In this document: positions 34,310 through 46,657 of the stretch, piece after piece
How the letters are laid out: every line of letters starts with the position of its first letter
How positions within the stretch are numbered: position 1 is the first letter of the stretch
Assembly: GCA_023935145.1 (NCBI GenBank)
Contig: CM043699.1
Span: 109,746,036 to 109,810,035, forward strand
Direction: 5' to 3'
Length of the DNA: 64,000 nt
Source of the DNA: Bretschneidera sinensis
Lineage: Eukaryota > Streptophyta > Magnoliopsida > Brassicales > Akaniaceae
Made by a program: the position numbers and the translations under genes
The notes under the pieces: model-generated
The model's input: only the letters and a program-made list of their open reading frames with translations
Told to the model about the DNA's origin: nothing
Database searches by the model: none

Positions 34310-35165
34310 TAAAAGTTGTATCAATATTAAATAGTACTTTGAATTGTATTATCTTGTGAGCAACTATAATAACAATATAAAGCACTCTCGATATTCATTC
34401 AAAGTTGTATCAACGATAAATACTATTTTGAATGACATTGTCTTGTTAATAACATTAGCGACAATACGAAATACACTGTGAATTTTTTTTTCTCTAAAAT
34501 TTTAACACTTAATTTTTGTAAACCACAATTGAAAAATAATTTTGTCATCATTAAAAAAAATGAGACTTTTAATCATATATTGATTTTGATCATGACAAAA
34601 CAACTTATTACTATAATACTATCATGTTTAAAATTCTATGACTTAGTTTTTGTAAATCAAAATTGAAAAATAGTTTTGTCAACGTCACTAAATGATCGTT
34701 TTTTCTTTAACAAATATTGACACTTAGTATTTCTCACTCGGATACTTGTAAAATTGCACATGGACAATTAATTTTTAATACATGCACAATTTATTTTTCA
34801 TACACATATAAGCATCATTTCGGAACCCTCTTAAATGGGGTATTAAAGTAATTTTTTCTTCGATTTTTTCTTAAGAAAAAATTGTTTTAATCCCTCTTTA
34901 AGAAGGTTTCCAAACGGCGTCATAGTGCCTCTGTATAATTTGTCCATGGATGATAAAAATCATAATAGATGAAATAAGTTATTAAATACGTAAGTAAAAA
35001 ACATTTAAATGAATAAAAAACAAACATTATGAAATATAAAAAGCACGCTTAGATATTCATCTTAGCATATATAGACACTTAATATGTCTCATTCGGACAC
35101 TCGTAAAACTAAACATGGACATTTTATTTTTCATACACTGATATTTACTCTAAATAATTTGTCAA
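34310..35165. repeat. Degenerate tandem-type repeats
   Basis: Three phrases recur with changes: AAGTTGTATCAA...TAAATA at 34,315 and 34,403; TTTTTGTAAACCACAATTGA at 34,515 and again, changed, at about 34,651; CACTTAGTATTTCTCACTCG at about 34,721 and again, changed, at 35,080. Units are about 90-350 bp and strongly decayed. Confidence 0.5.
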
Positions 35166-36547
35166 GAGATGATTAAAATAATAAAATATAATAGAAAAAA
35201 CAAATTATTAATTATGTAAGTAACAAAAAAACTTAATTAATGATGGACGAGGTTGGTTATGACTTACATCTTGATGGTGGATCATCATGAAAAATGCTTT
35301 GGACTACCAACCATAGTGGATAGAGCAAAAAATTAAACTTTTCAATCTATCACGGATAGGGTGTGGAAGAGATGTTACAAGGATGGGAATGAAAGCTTCT
35401 ATCAAGGGCGGGCATTGGTAGAGATGTTGGTCCAGAAGGCGAGCATAGCTAGAGACATTGGTCCATGAATGAAATTCTCACATATGCTGGTCCCATTATA
35501 GCAGATATTCGAGTTGCTCGAAGAAAAGCAAATTTTTTTTAAGTAGATACATAGGTAAAAATGAAAACAAGATCGCACATTGTCTCACAAAACATATGTT
35601 GATCTTATTTATTCAAATGTTACGTGGGTTAGGGAGTCTTCATAGTTTGTGAATGACCCCCCTCTCCAAAATGTATAGTGTTTTTGGTTTTCTATCGATA
35701 ATTATTTACAGACAAAAGCTATATGCTGTCACGAAACTCATTGTGTGGGCTCTTAATTAGAGATGCAATAATCTATGCACAATATAAGCAGACTTGCTCC
35801 TATAAACAACATAATCAATTGGATTAGTAAACTAATCACTTCATCATTTGATCAACAGAATCTATACAACTAAAGATACGGTGTTTTCACTGCTAAATAC
35901 ACACCCGCTCTATCTAGATCCTCTCAGCAATGGCTCACCTACATAGTTTTGTTACAAATATTCAATCTTTGAGCCTGAGCCAAGGATAACTAATGTGTTT
36001 CAACTTCTCAATTGCATGTAATTTTTTAACATTTAATTAATAAAATATAATAATTAATGTTACAATTTATTAAATTATATTATGTTTTTTTAAAATACTT
36101 TTATTTAATACCTAAACTTAATGATAGGGTTTTTAAAAAATCTAAATTTAAAAATCATTTAATAAACTTAATTAAAATTAAATTTTAACCTTTTAAAATA
36201 AATAAATAATATAAAATAAAATAAAAAATAATTGAATATTAATTTGTCACACTCTGCTGCTAGTAGTCTAATTACTAAATCTCTATTGTGACACACAAGG
36301 ATGAAACTTTCCCTTTGTTTTTTTGGTGAGAAAAAGTCTCTTGGGTGTTTACTATACTCTCCCTCGCTGGCATAGGCCAGTACCAGTGTCAGGTGTCTAT
36401 TTTTCACTCACTCCTTTTCTTTCCCTTTCCCTTGCTTTATCTCTAAACACAACCACCAAATCCATACTCTCTAGACCAATTGATCACTCACAAAGAAAGA
36501 GAGAGAGAAAGCAGCAATCACATTCTTGTTTGGTGGTGTATTTGATC
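35166..36547. other. Spacer and promoter region of the SPL gene
   Basis: No coding similarity. From 36,400 on, a pyrimidine-rich then GA-rich leader (AAGAGAGAGAGAAAGC) precedes the SPL start, as is common for SBP-box genes. I cannot place a TATA box with confidence. Confidence 0.35.
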
Positions 36548-36580
36548 ATGACCCACAAGAGCCCCATGAAAGGGCTCTAG
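36548..36580 (+). promoter_or_regulatory. 10-codon uORF with hairpin in the SPL leader
   Basis: ATG at 36,548 starts a reading frame MTHKSPMKGL ending in TAG at 36,578-36,580, only 9 bp before the main ATG. Inside it GAGCCC-catgaaa-GGGCTC (36,559-36,577) can form a 6-bp all-matching stem. The tight spacing would make reinitiation at 36,590 inefficient. The effect on translation is inferred. Confidence 0.5.
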
Positions 36581-36589
36581 GCACCAGTT

Positions 36590-39500
36590 ATGTATATGGG
36601 TTCGGACTCTCTGACTGAGTCGGGTGGCTCGTCCACTGAGTCACTCAATGGCTTGAAGTTTGGCCAAAAAATCTATTTTGAGGATGCTGGTTCTGGTTCT
36701 GGTTCTGGAGCTCCAGCTAAGTCGGGACCGGGTTCTTCATCTGAGTCACCAGGGTCATCTTCCGGGTCGGGCAGGAAGGGCAGGAGTGGTGGGGTAGTTC
36801 AAGGAAGCCAGCCACCTAGGTGCCAAGTTGAGGGTTGCAAAGTGGATCTGAGTGATGCAAAGGCTTACTATTCAAGGCACAAGGTCTGTGGCATGCACTC
36901 CAAGTCATCTAAGGTCATTGTTGCTGGTCTTGAGCAGAGGTTTTGCCAGCAGTGTAGCAGGTATCTTAAGAACTTTGCTTTCATCTTTGGGCTCTTTAAT
37001 TTTAATTTTAATTTTACTTTACTTGGTTTTGCTTACTTTTTCTTGTTCTTGTTGTTGTGTAATTTTTTGCTCTTCTCTTGGAGGTGGTTGTTGTTTTCGG
37101 GTCCTATTTTTCTGGAAGTTTTACTCATAGAGCTTGTTTAATTGCTTACGTTAATTCACTGGTCGGACTTTAGGTTTTGTGTCTTGTAGATAGGTGTTTG
37201 TATGGTAGTGTTTGAGTATCTTGATTTTAAGTACCTTTTAAGATATCCTTTTGGCCGGGTATGTATTTTGTTTCTTGTTCTGGTTTATTGATGTTCGGAA
37301 ATTAGTAAGCTTTTCTGTTTCTAATTTTAATTAGTCCTTTTTTTTGTGGGTTGAGTACACCTCTTGTTTTTTGAATGTAGCTGTTGTAGACTCGGATGGA
37401 CGTCTTTGGATTTAAGGGATTACTTAACTGGTTGTTTGGTTTCATGAATTTTGATTAACTATACAGGAGGTTTATGTGAGTACTTTGTTCTTTGGTAAGG
37501 GTGCTTGTTGTTTTGTGTTTGGATGTTTCTTGCTGAGCTTGATTCCAGTGGAGGCTCTGGACTTATTCATTAAGGTCATTTTCTTTAGTCGGTTGTTATT
37601 GGTTTTATAATTTGGTACTCTCTGCTGGTCTTTGGTATTTTGTCATCTTTCTGAATTTTGTTGGTATCAAGGAAAGCTGATTTCTTCTGTGGATGAGTAA
37701 ATTCTAAGTGCTTTTTTTTTTAATAATTGATTTTGTGATTTTGTCCATTTAGTGATGGGGACCAAGTTTCGCTATCATATGGTTTCATCTTGTTATTATG
37801 TGGGTTATCGTGGAATGTTGACAACATATTTGGAAAAGTATACACAAGGAAGTACTTGCTTGTAGAAATAGTGGAACAACTCCTCCCCCCTCTCCAAAAG
37901 AAGAAAATAATAATAATAGTGAAAATGACATCATGATTCAGTAGGACAAAGCTATGGAAATTTTTTTCTTCTTCACTAGCTTTTCTATAAGTTCGCTATC
38001 AAAAGATCTTGAACTTCTTCTGTCTGAACAAATTCCTTTTTATTCAATCAATACTTACACTAAGATGGCAAGTTGGTCTGCTGGAAAATGTTTTACAATT
38101 CATGGCAAACACAACAAATATCTTTTGTTTGCTTTTATCTCATGTCTTTCAAGAACTTCCATCGAAACATTAGGTAGTGCTCTTGATAGATTTGATTAAT
38201 ATGGATTATCCATGCTTACAGTCACTAATATTGAATGGTTTTGATCCCTAAATTTTGGCATATCCTATGACTTTTGCAAGAGATTCTTGTCATTAATCTG
38301 GAGTACTAAATTACATTTAGTTGAAATTTCTTCGGTGGAAATTATTAGTGTTGGCTGTTGGGGTTTGATCTTATAATGTGCAAACATGTATTCTAGAATT
38401 TAGGCAGGAGATTTTTATCATGTGCTCTAGGTGAACTCTAGGTATTTTAACCAGGTTTTCTATATCCTAGATGTTAGAAATAATTGCTTTGAATCACTTT
38501 GGGTGGCCTCTGGATTAATGCCATTGCTAGAACTTGCAAGTAGGAGATTGAAATTTAACATTAAATGCACACTGTCCCAGCATAAGTAAAAGATCTGGTT
38601 GGCCGGAAATTTTCTAGACAAGTTGATCAAATAACATCCGTTCAGATGGTGAAACGTAGCTTATTGTTGTTGGAAATTCAAAATATAAATTGTAATGTAT
38701 ATTAATGGGTTTGAACACATGAAAGTCTACAAAACTTTCCTTATCTTTATAAGTAAATGAACACCTAGAACACTTATTTCTAAGAGACAAATGAGCCATA
38801 CGTTTAGGTTCTAGCATTATGTATAGGAACCGCATGCAAGCAGTGTGTGCAGTGGTTTGTAACACACTAGTGGTGCTTCTATAGGTGCACTTGTACGTGG
38901 AGCTTATCCTTTTATTTTGTAATCGATGACACCTAGTCCTGCTAATAAATGTAATTATACTTGAGGCAACAATTTATCAAAAACAACAAAAAAAATTAAA
39001 CCAAAGGGCAATAACAACTAATAAAATTATGTAATTATACTTAATATTAAGCCAAAGGGCCTCGACATTGGAGCAGCTGTAATAGCTGTCATGTGGCAGC
39101 TCTTTGGCTTAATGGAGGGGGAGAAATGGAGAGTTATGGTCCACATACTATTATTTTTAAACTTGGAATGTAGATAGAGAAAGAAAGGAGAGAGAAAGGA
39201 AACATTGGCTAAGGAGTTAGGATCCACAGATTTGTGTGGGCCCACTACTGGTTTTTCAAATTTCTAACTTAAAGAATCTGTTGACCATTATTCATTGCTA
39301 CAATGGAAGTTGTAATTTTAGGAGTTACAGACTTACAGGTTTTGGCCTTTCAAGTATATATGTATGGAGAGATAGAACCTCTGCCGAAGAACAATATATG
39401 AAACAATGTCATTTGCTTTCCCTTGGTTTATAAACAGTTTCCTGGGGGGGTTCGTAGGAATCTTTTCACAATTTCTATTTCCAGAGTTCCATAAAGCTTT

Positions 39501-42122
39501 GTTGTATCTAGGAGGTGATTTGCAAGGATAGCAAACTCTTCCAAGTGGGGGCTAATATCACCTTAAAGATAAGGTGGTTTAACGTACCTCAGAATCTTGA
39601 TAATCTTGTCATTTTTTTTGTTTGTACCAGTGTTCAACAATAGTTATATGCTAAATTAAATATGAAATTCTGATGATCCGAAATCAATTTATTGTTATAT
39701 TCTTTGGAAGTGGCAGTTTTTGGTTGAAGCCATCAAATGTTGGGTTTGCCATGTGCAACACATTCTATAATCATATAGTACGCAGTAGCATGCATAATGA
39801 TGAAACTCGTGTGAGATCTACCATTTTTTTTTTGTTTTTGTTTGTTTGTTTTTTTACCAGAGCCACCTGTTGTGATGGGGGGTTTGGCATGATCCTACTG
39901 TTTTATTAAAAATAAAAGGGTGTGTACAAAGAAAAGTAAGAAACAGTTCATAATTATGCATGCTACTACATACCATGATGAGGTCTCTCTTAGATAACTT
40001 TTTTATTGAGTCTCTTTTTCTGTAAGTGTATTGTAATTGTTTTGCTCTGACCTTCCCTTGCGTCATGCAGTGCAAGTTACGTGTAACCTATTTTAGCTTT
40101 TACACTATATTTTAAAGGTCTACTTTGAGATTTTCATCAGACAAATATTTGGAGTGAGCCTCATAAGAAAAGATGTTTCTTATTCACAAGAAAGAGAATA
40201 GAAATTGACTCCATAGAGTCAGCCAGGGTAAATTTTAGGACTTGAATGTATCTATCCCTTAGCCTTTTTGAGTATCATTTCTTCTCTTCCTTTTTTCTTT
40301 ATTGAGCTATGGCAACCTAGCAGGGAAAGAAAAAGAAAAAAAAGAAGGTGCAAAATGAAGAAAGTGTGACTGCATAATTTGTTGTTCATGGTACTTGTAC
40401 ATTGGATTCTAGGTCTAAAAGTGCCGCTTTAGAATAGCATCATCACATTAACGAAACTAAATAAGTACTTCAATTATGTATCACTGTTATAAAAAAAAAA
40501 TTATGTATGTTTTCTTCACCTATAGAATTGGTGTTCAGTGGTTGACAGAATGATTATTTTTGTTATTCAATTTGTAATGCAATTCAAACTATGTTTGGGA
40601 GAGTATGTGATATAGCTGTTGCAGGCTAGAGGTTTGTTCTGATCAACTATATACCTGAAAGGTTTTAGATGGTTGCTCAATTCTAGGGACTCTTTTAAAA
40701 AGAAATATTATATTGATAAAAGGATACTGCTAGCCTGTCAGGAATACCGGTGCTCGTTCCTATATATTATTGATTGGAAAGTTATGACATATGTTTGAGA
40801 AACGGTTTACTTGGATGCTTTTGAGATACTGAACTATGATAATATCTTAAGATTTCATCGATATACTATATTGTAGATAGTTACTTAGTGCATGGGTGGC
40901 ACCCCTTGGTGCCTCATACATATAGAATTCTTACTTCAAAAAAAAGAAAGAAGAAGAAGATACTAAACCATACATTCTGGTTTAATAGAATTTGAGGGTT
41001 TGCGTGTGCTTAATGCACATGCATTAAATTTAAGAGAGGATTCTCCATCTTTTTAATTTTTAATTCCCATGGGCTTGGAAATGCATGTCATGTTTCTCTG
41101 GATGTTCAATTTCTAATATTGTTTTGTTTACTCTTTGTTGTCTTGTTGGGGTTGCTTTTAGTGGAAGTAACTGGTGGTGATGTATCTCTGTCTTTAAAAA
41201 CTAATTGCTTCTTTGGCCGTCTGTGCCCAGATTTCATCAAATTCCTGAATTTGACCAAGGAAAAAGAAGTTGTCGTAGGCGCCTGGCTGGCCATAATGAG
41301 CGGCGGAGGAAGCCACCACCTGGGTCATCGTTGTCTTCTCGCTTTGGCAGGCTCTCCTCATCTATGTTTGGTTAGACATCATGAGTACAAATTCGTTTTC
41401 AAAACTCTTCACTTTTTAAAGCTGTCACGAAATATGTGTAACCTTAAGGTTTCCTACAAACTCCTAACAAAATTATGTTCAAATTTTTTATGCTTACTAT
41501 GACAGAAAACAGCAGCAGAGGTGGAGGCTTTGTGATGGACTTCAGTGGTTACCCAAGGCTTGCGGGAAGGGATGCATGGCCAACAACAAGATCGTCTGAG
41601 AATGAACCTGGGAGTCAGACTACTGCCATGGGAAGGCCTCTTGCATTTCCATGGCAGAATAACTCACAGAATCATCTGTCTGACCTTTTCCTACAAGGTC
41701 CAGCAGGTGGGATCAGTTTTTCGGGACTGGAAATTCTTCCAGGAGAATACTTCACAGGAGTCGCTAACTCAAGCTGTGCTCTCTCTCTTCTGTCAAATCA
41801 ATCATGGGGCTCCAGACAAGCATCAGGTCTTGGGGTGAATGACTTGATGAATGCCGAAGTGGCACCCGTGTCTCAACCAGCGGCTTCTCATGGTGCTGTC
41901 AGTAATCATTATCCAAACACCTCATGGGGTTTCAAGGGCAATGAAGCTGGTAGTAGTTCAGATGATACATCCCCCGCCTTGGGTTTGGGTCAAATTTCAC
42001 AGCCTGCTAACAGTCAGTTTTCTGGTGGGCTCGAGTCGTCTCAGCAGAATAGGAAGCGCTACATGGAACTCGAGCACTCCAGGGCTTATGACTCCACTCA
42101 GCATATGAACTGGTCACTTTGA
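36590..42122 (+). CDS. SPL9: SQUAMOSA promoter-binding-like transcription factor, SPL9/SPL15 type
   Basis: Three coding exons, 36,590-36,960, 41,231-41,370 and 41,506-42,122, give 375 residues in frame. The N-terminus carries the ESGGSSTES...[11 protein letters not shown] block of the SPL9/SPL15 clade. The SBP domain (about 77-152) has both zinc sites (CQVEGC...HKVCGMH and CQQCSRFHQ...C) and the overlapping nuclear signal [17 protein letters not shown], split by intron 1 as in the whole family. Further blocks are [14 protein letters not shown] (encoding the miR156 site) and the end [12 protein letters not shown], also SPL9/15-like. The family binds GTAC cores and promotes the juvenile-to-adult and flowering transitions. 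Intron 1 spans 4,270 bp. MYMGS could also start at codon 3; SPL9 of Arabidopsis starts similarly. Confidence 0.92.
36961..41230 (+). other. Long first intron of the SPL gene
   Basis: It opens GTATCT and closes GTGCCCAG. No nested gene was found. A short inverted repeat at 39,047-39,112 and T-rich or GAA-rich low complexity (for example 39,825-39,852 and 40,945-40,960) are the only structures noticed. Confidence 0.7.
39047..39112. repeat. 11-bp perfect inverted repeat, 44-bp loop
   Basis: TTAAGCCAAAG (39,047-39,057) and CTTTGGCTTAA (39,102-39,112) are exact complements. A related CCAAAGGGC phrase lies at 39,001. It may be a hairpin end of a small element. Confidence 0.5.
41776..41795 (+). promoter_or_regulatory. 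miR156/157 target site in SPL exon 3
   Basis: GTGCTCTCTCTCTTCTGTCA, encoding ALSLLS near residue 262, is the canonical miR156 complementary site of SPL mRNAs with one base differing from the usual CTCTATCTTCTGTCA form. It predicts post-transcriptional repression in juvenile tissue. Confidence 0.93.
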
Positions 42123-43177
42123 GTGCCCTCTTTTGCGTCCAGTTATTAAGTAGACCTTAGTGACTTGAAGAAACTTTGAGCGTATGATCTTATGTCTTTT
42201 GTTGGGATAAGCCCCTGACTTCCTTTGTGGTTGTTTAAGATTATGATACTGATAACGGCCTTGTTTTATGTAGTTAGCATTAGCTACTGTTTGTCTAAAG
42301 TCATCTGATAGTAGGTTGAAGTTGCTTTAATCTCGTTTTGTAATGCCATTGTCTAGATCACAAAGCAGTGGAAACTCTAGGCATAACTTGAGGTTGGGGT
42401 TACCAACCATCTTTGATTCTCGGAGTGTTGAATTTCTATAACCCATAACTTTCGCACGGCTGCACAAGCCTACTATGCACTGATTTTTTTTTGGCACATT
42501 GATTGGGAGAGGAATCAAATTCGAGTCTCCTGTATAAAAGACGAGATCTAGAGGTAATCATTAAATCAAGAAGCCTTGATTTGCAATGCTTGCTATCAGG
42601 AAGATGCTATAGTTATGCCAGATGTGAATCCAAAACAAATTTCAATGTTAAATTAACTTCCAAAAAGAAATGAGAGGAGACAATCATATGCCATATTTTA
42701 AGAGCTGATATCTGACGGCTAAAAAAAATTATCAACATGAATGTCTCAGTCAACCAAAACATTGGGATCAAATGTGGCTGAATCAACATAGTTATAAAGT
42801 ACAGCAACTAACTAGTCGGTGCATGCATATGTTGCGGATGCCGTCGAGGAATTCTGCAAACTGTGTAACATGGTCAAAACTCTTCCCCATCTCTGAACAT
42901 GGGAGAGTATTTGAAGAATGTTCACAGGTTGCACCCAAGTTCAAATCGGCAAACCCTGATCTCATAGATCTGAAAGATTGATTGCTTCCTGCTTTTGGCT
43001 CCTGTTGACCCGAAAAGGCAGCATGGAAAAGTGTGGAAGTCACCCATTCATAAGAATGAGTCTTAGGCAACAATCTTTAACGCAGGCAAGACGATCTACC
43101 TCACATACTGAGCTGCATGATTTGTAGAAATTCATTATCTTAAAGGAACAACTGGGCTCTGCATCTACAACTCTGCT
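42123..43177. other. Convergent 3' flanks of the SPL and G-patch genes
   Basis: The first 300 bp are probably SPL 3' UTR and the last 200 bp 3' UTR of the minus-strand gene. A 94-codon minus-strand frame at 42,792-43,073 has no family resemblance. The two genes end about 1.05 kb apart. Confidence 0.4.
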
Positions 43178-46100
43178 CTAGTGATCATCTTCATCCTTTC
43201 CAGGGCAGTTGGATAACAATGGTTCGATTGATTCATACTGAAACAAATGTCAAGTTCATCATGTATAAAACATTAGGACCAATGGAATCAGGGATTACTT
43301 GCACGAACTAATGTTCAAATATGCAGTTTAGTTGAAGTTCTAGCTTGAGCCATAACTTCTAAAGCTTTGGGGATGCTTGGAAGTAGCCAGAATGTTAAAG
43401 ACCCCACTTACCTGAAATCCACAGAAGAGGCAGTATTGATATTCATCTCTCAGTTTCATCAATATATTTTGCAAATCCTGCATCCAGTACACTAAGCTCA
43501 TCATTCACAAAAACCTCCAAGAATGTTCGAATTTTGACTTTTCCATGTAATGTTGAAGATGAATAAATGTTTCACAATGTGAATGTCCTAGCCAAATTCA
43601 GATTTTGATAGCATATATGACACAAATCACAAATGCACTGATGCTACTTTAGTTGTTAGCTCAACAAGTTTGCACCATTGTCACCTCAGTCAGTCACTTT
43701 GTCAGGGGAGAAAGAAAAGGAAAGAAGAAGGAAAAGAGAGAGAGAGAACCTGAATTAGTCTGTGAGGTCTCTAGTTTGACTTGAAGGGTTAGCCCTTGGT
43801 GTTGGTAGCGTGGCACAACATTCCAGATATCCAACATACGATAGGCTGATCTCCACATGACGTCCTACCACCATGAATAAATGGGCAGCTAAAGTACAAG
43901 ATATAAGGTTACCACTAAGTGTGCTCTCTCCAACTCTCCTGGGAAGGTAGTTGCAGTGTGAGAAAAGAACAACATGAAACCATATGATCACCCTTGACCT
44001 TGCATTCACCTTTCTATCGAAGCCACGAAAGTAATCAATTTTATACATTGCTGCCCAAATATACGGAGAAGTGAACAACCTAGCTTTCATAACACCTAGA
44101 GGAGGAATCTACAGATGTGGATGCTAGCTTCTCAATGCACGAATCACCAACAAACCAACCAATAATCCAAAATCAATTCCTGGTAGATAATGCTAGCAGA
44201 ACCAAACTTCGTACAAAGTAGATTATAAAAACAACATGCAAATGGCAGTCAATTTGAATCAAATAACTCAAATTTGATCACCAAAACCTATTGAAACTTG
44301 AATTTTGGTAACCAGTCCATCAACAATTTGATACCTTTTTAGTTGCCAAAAAACTAAATATTCCATGTATAAAGGCCATTGCTAGCTAAAATGTAACAAT
44401 ATTTTCTATTTGCTTCTTAACCACTGAAAAGAATAAATAATAAATCTTCAGTTAACAAGATGTTCAGTTTAAACTTTTTTCTCAATCAAATCACTGCAAC
44501 TAAATGTATAAAGGGTAAAAGTACAGCTCAAAATGAATTTTATATGACAAATCTGCAGAACATACCTCTTCTGTTATCTCTTCCTCTTCATCCTGTTCAC
44601 CATTCTCGTCTTCCTCATTCTTCTCTGTCACAATTTCTTTGTCCTCCAGTTGATCAAGAGCTTCCTTTGCTTTCTTGAAATTTACTGCAACTCTACGACT
44701 CCACCATTGTGATTTTTGCCTAGATCCAAACTCTGCCATCAAAGCCTCCTCCTTCATCATATTCTTCTCTGCCTCAATCTCTTCTCTCTTCCTCTTCTCC
44801 TTATGTGGATCCTCACGCCCAATCCCATCTCGTGATCGCCTAATATCTAGCCCTACTGGCTCACCCCGGCCTGAGCCCTCCTTGCCAAGGGCTGAACCAG
44901 CTGTGTAACCCATTTGCTTTAACAATTTAAAGCCTATGTTAGATTGTGGAATTGGAGCCTCTTTTTTGGCTAATGTCTGCTCATCCTCTTCTATTTGCTT
45001 TTTCTCTCTTTCAAGTTTACGCTGTTCTTGCCAGCTGAGGGTTCTGAATTTCTTCTTAGATGATTGCACACAAACAGTTTTGTTGTTGATAATCTGCAAC
45101 AAATTGGATAATCATACTTTGCTTGATTTCTAAAAAGCTAGTACAAGAGAACCAATGAACTTGAATGAAAAGCTAGTAATCTGGGGAATAAATCACTAGA
45201 TATCTTCAACAAGCTTTAAGAAAGATAGCTCAATCAAAACAAAGGATAACTTTTTTCTTTAAAAAGAACAAAAAGATTCATTGAAGCCTTTTGCACAGAA
45301 AATAACAAAGCCCACAAAATCATTTATATTTAAGACTACATACTTCCATAGTGTCTCCACAAAATTATTTGTATTTAAGAGTATATACTTCCATAATTGT
45401 CTTAGTTTGCAAAAACTACAAAACCAAACTCAACTGGACATTCTGCAGTTATTCAAGTCAATTAACAGAGCTTAATTATCAAAAGGACCAGTTAATAAAC
45501 AAGACATGAACCTAAATCAGTACCATTTTCCTCAGTTCTCTTTCATAAATAAACAGAGCTTTGTAGTTGTTTAGGTATCTTTCAACTATTATTTGTTCTT
45601 TGCCAGCTTGATAAAGTTTTCAGTCTCTAGTTGAAGAATCCAACTACTAGGGTTTTGGTAGGAAAACTGGAAAAGCATACAATTGAAGTAATATCTTTCC
45701 ATTAGAACAATTAATACTTCAAGCAAACACACCTTTTAAAAAAACCAATTAGTCAACTAAATAGAAATTTAAATCCCTAAACCATGAATTTGGCACCAAA
45801 AGTCCTCAAACTTTCAACAAGTTGCACTGGTTCCTTTCAAGCATTATTCATAAATGAAATTGCCTTAAAAACTTAACAAAAAGAATTTTATCATGATTTT
45901 TTATATTCGTTCAAAAATAAATGTGATCTACGATTAAAAAATATAATATTTTTTTATACTGAAAGTATTTGTTTCTTATTTTTCTACTATTAAAAAATTG
46001 AAAAACCATAAAAAAAAAAAAAAAAAAAGCAGGCTAGTGGAAAATTTTCAAAAATTGTTTTGGGATCTCCAGATAGTTTATAGAGTTTAACTAGAGCTCC

Positions 46101-46657
46101 TATTCAGTGTATTCAACTATTTGAAAGTAAAAAATAAATAAATAAACATCACATTGATGAACATAATGACATTACAACTAATTGAAAGTTTGAGTATTTT
46201 GGCGCCAAAATCATAGTTTAGATATTTACTCTAGACTATAATAGTTCAAGTACCTCTGGTTCAATTTCCCCAAATTTAAATTGTGCTGTGCTTCCTGCTT
46301 TCGAATCTTAAGGTAACCCAAAAGAGCAACTAGGGTTGTTTGAGCTCTCAGTTAAATTTGAAATCCCTCTCTGGATTAAAAATGGGGAATTTATGGTCAG
46401 TTTGGATGCTGAGAAGCTAGTATAAAAAGAAACGACAGAGAAATATATTATCCTAAAAATTCAATACCAAGCAGGGACTGACTAAGAAATTAATCTTTGA
46501 GATTTTATTCTAAATTAATCATAGGGAGGCAAACAGGGCATTAAAAAAGACCTGACCTTCTTAGAGGCTTCAAGAAGAAGTGAGAGAGGTCACCCGTGTA
46601 ATCTTCTTCCTCTTCTTCTGTTCTATTGCCAGTTTGGTTCTTTGTTGATTCAGCCAT
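43178..46657 (-). CDS. GPATCH11: G-patch domain protein, GPATCH11-like (exon 1 frame problem)
   Basis: Coding exons on the minus strand: 46,557-46,657 (MAESTKNQTGNRT, acidic run, DYTGDLSHF), 44,566-45,093, 43,412-43,477 (LMKLRDEYQYCLFCGFQ) and 43,178-43,237 (LLSNCPGKDEDDH, stop). Exon 2 holds the G-patch (SNIGFKLLKQMGYTAGSALG then KEGSGRGEPV), a basic coiled stretch and an acidic tail. Exons 2-4 are all phase 0 and match the GPATCH11/CCDC75 family from end to end; such proteins activate DEAH-type helicases in RNA processing. Exon 1 as spliced at its obvious donor is one base out of phase, so joining it to 45,093 gives an early stop. Using an acceptor-like TTCAG so that exon 2 starts at 45,043 keeps the frame but drops 17 codons. 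Either the splice is unusual or exon 1 has a frameshift. Confidence 0.85.

Noticed and set aside
42480..42580. SINE-like segment with TTCGAGTC
   Set aside because: Only a B-box-like string; no A box, no poly(A), no target duplication.
42792..43073. 94-codon minus-strand frame as a separate gene or extra G-patch exon
   Set aside because: The G-patch gene already ends properly at 43,178 with its conserved C-terminus; this frame has no family match and lies in the 3' flank.
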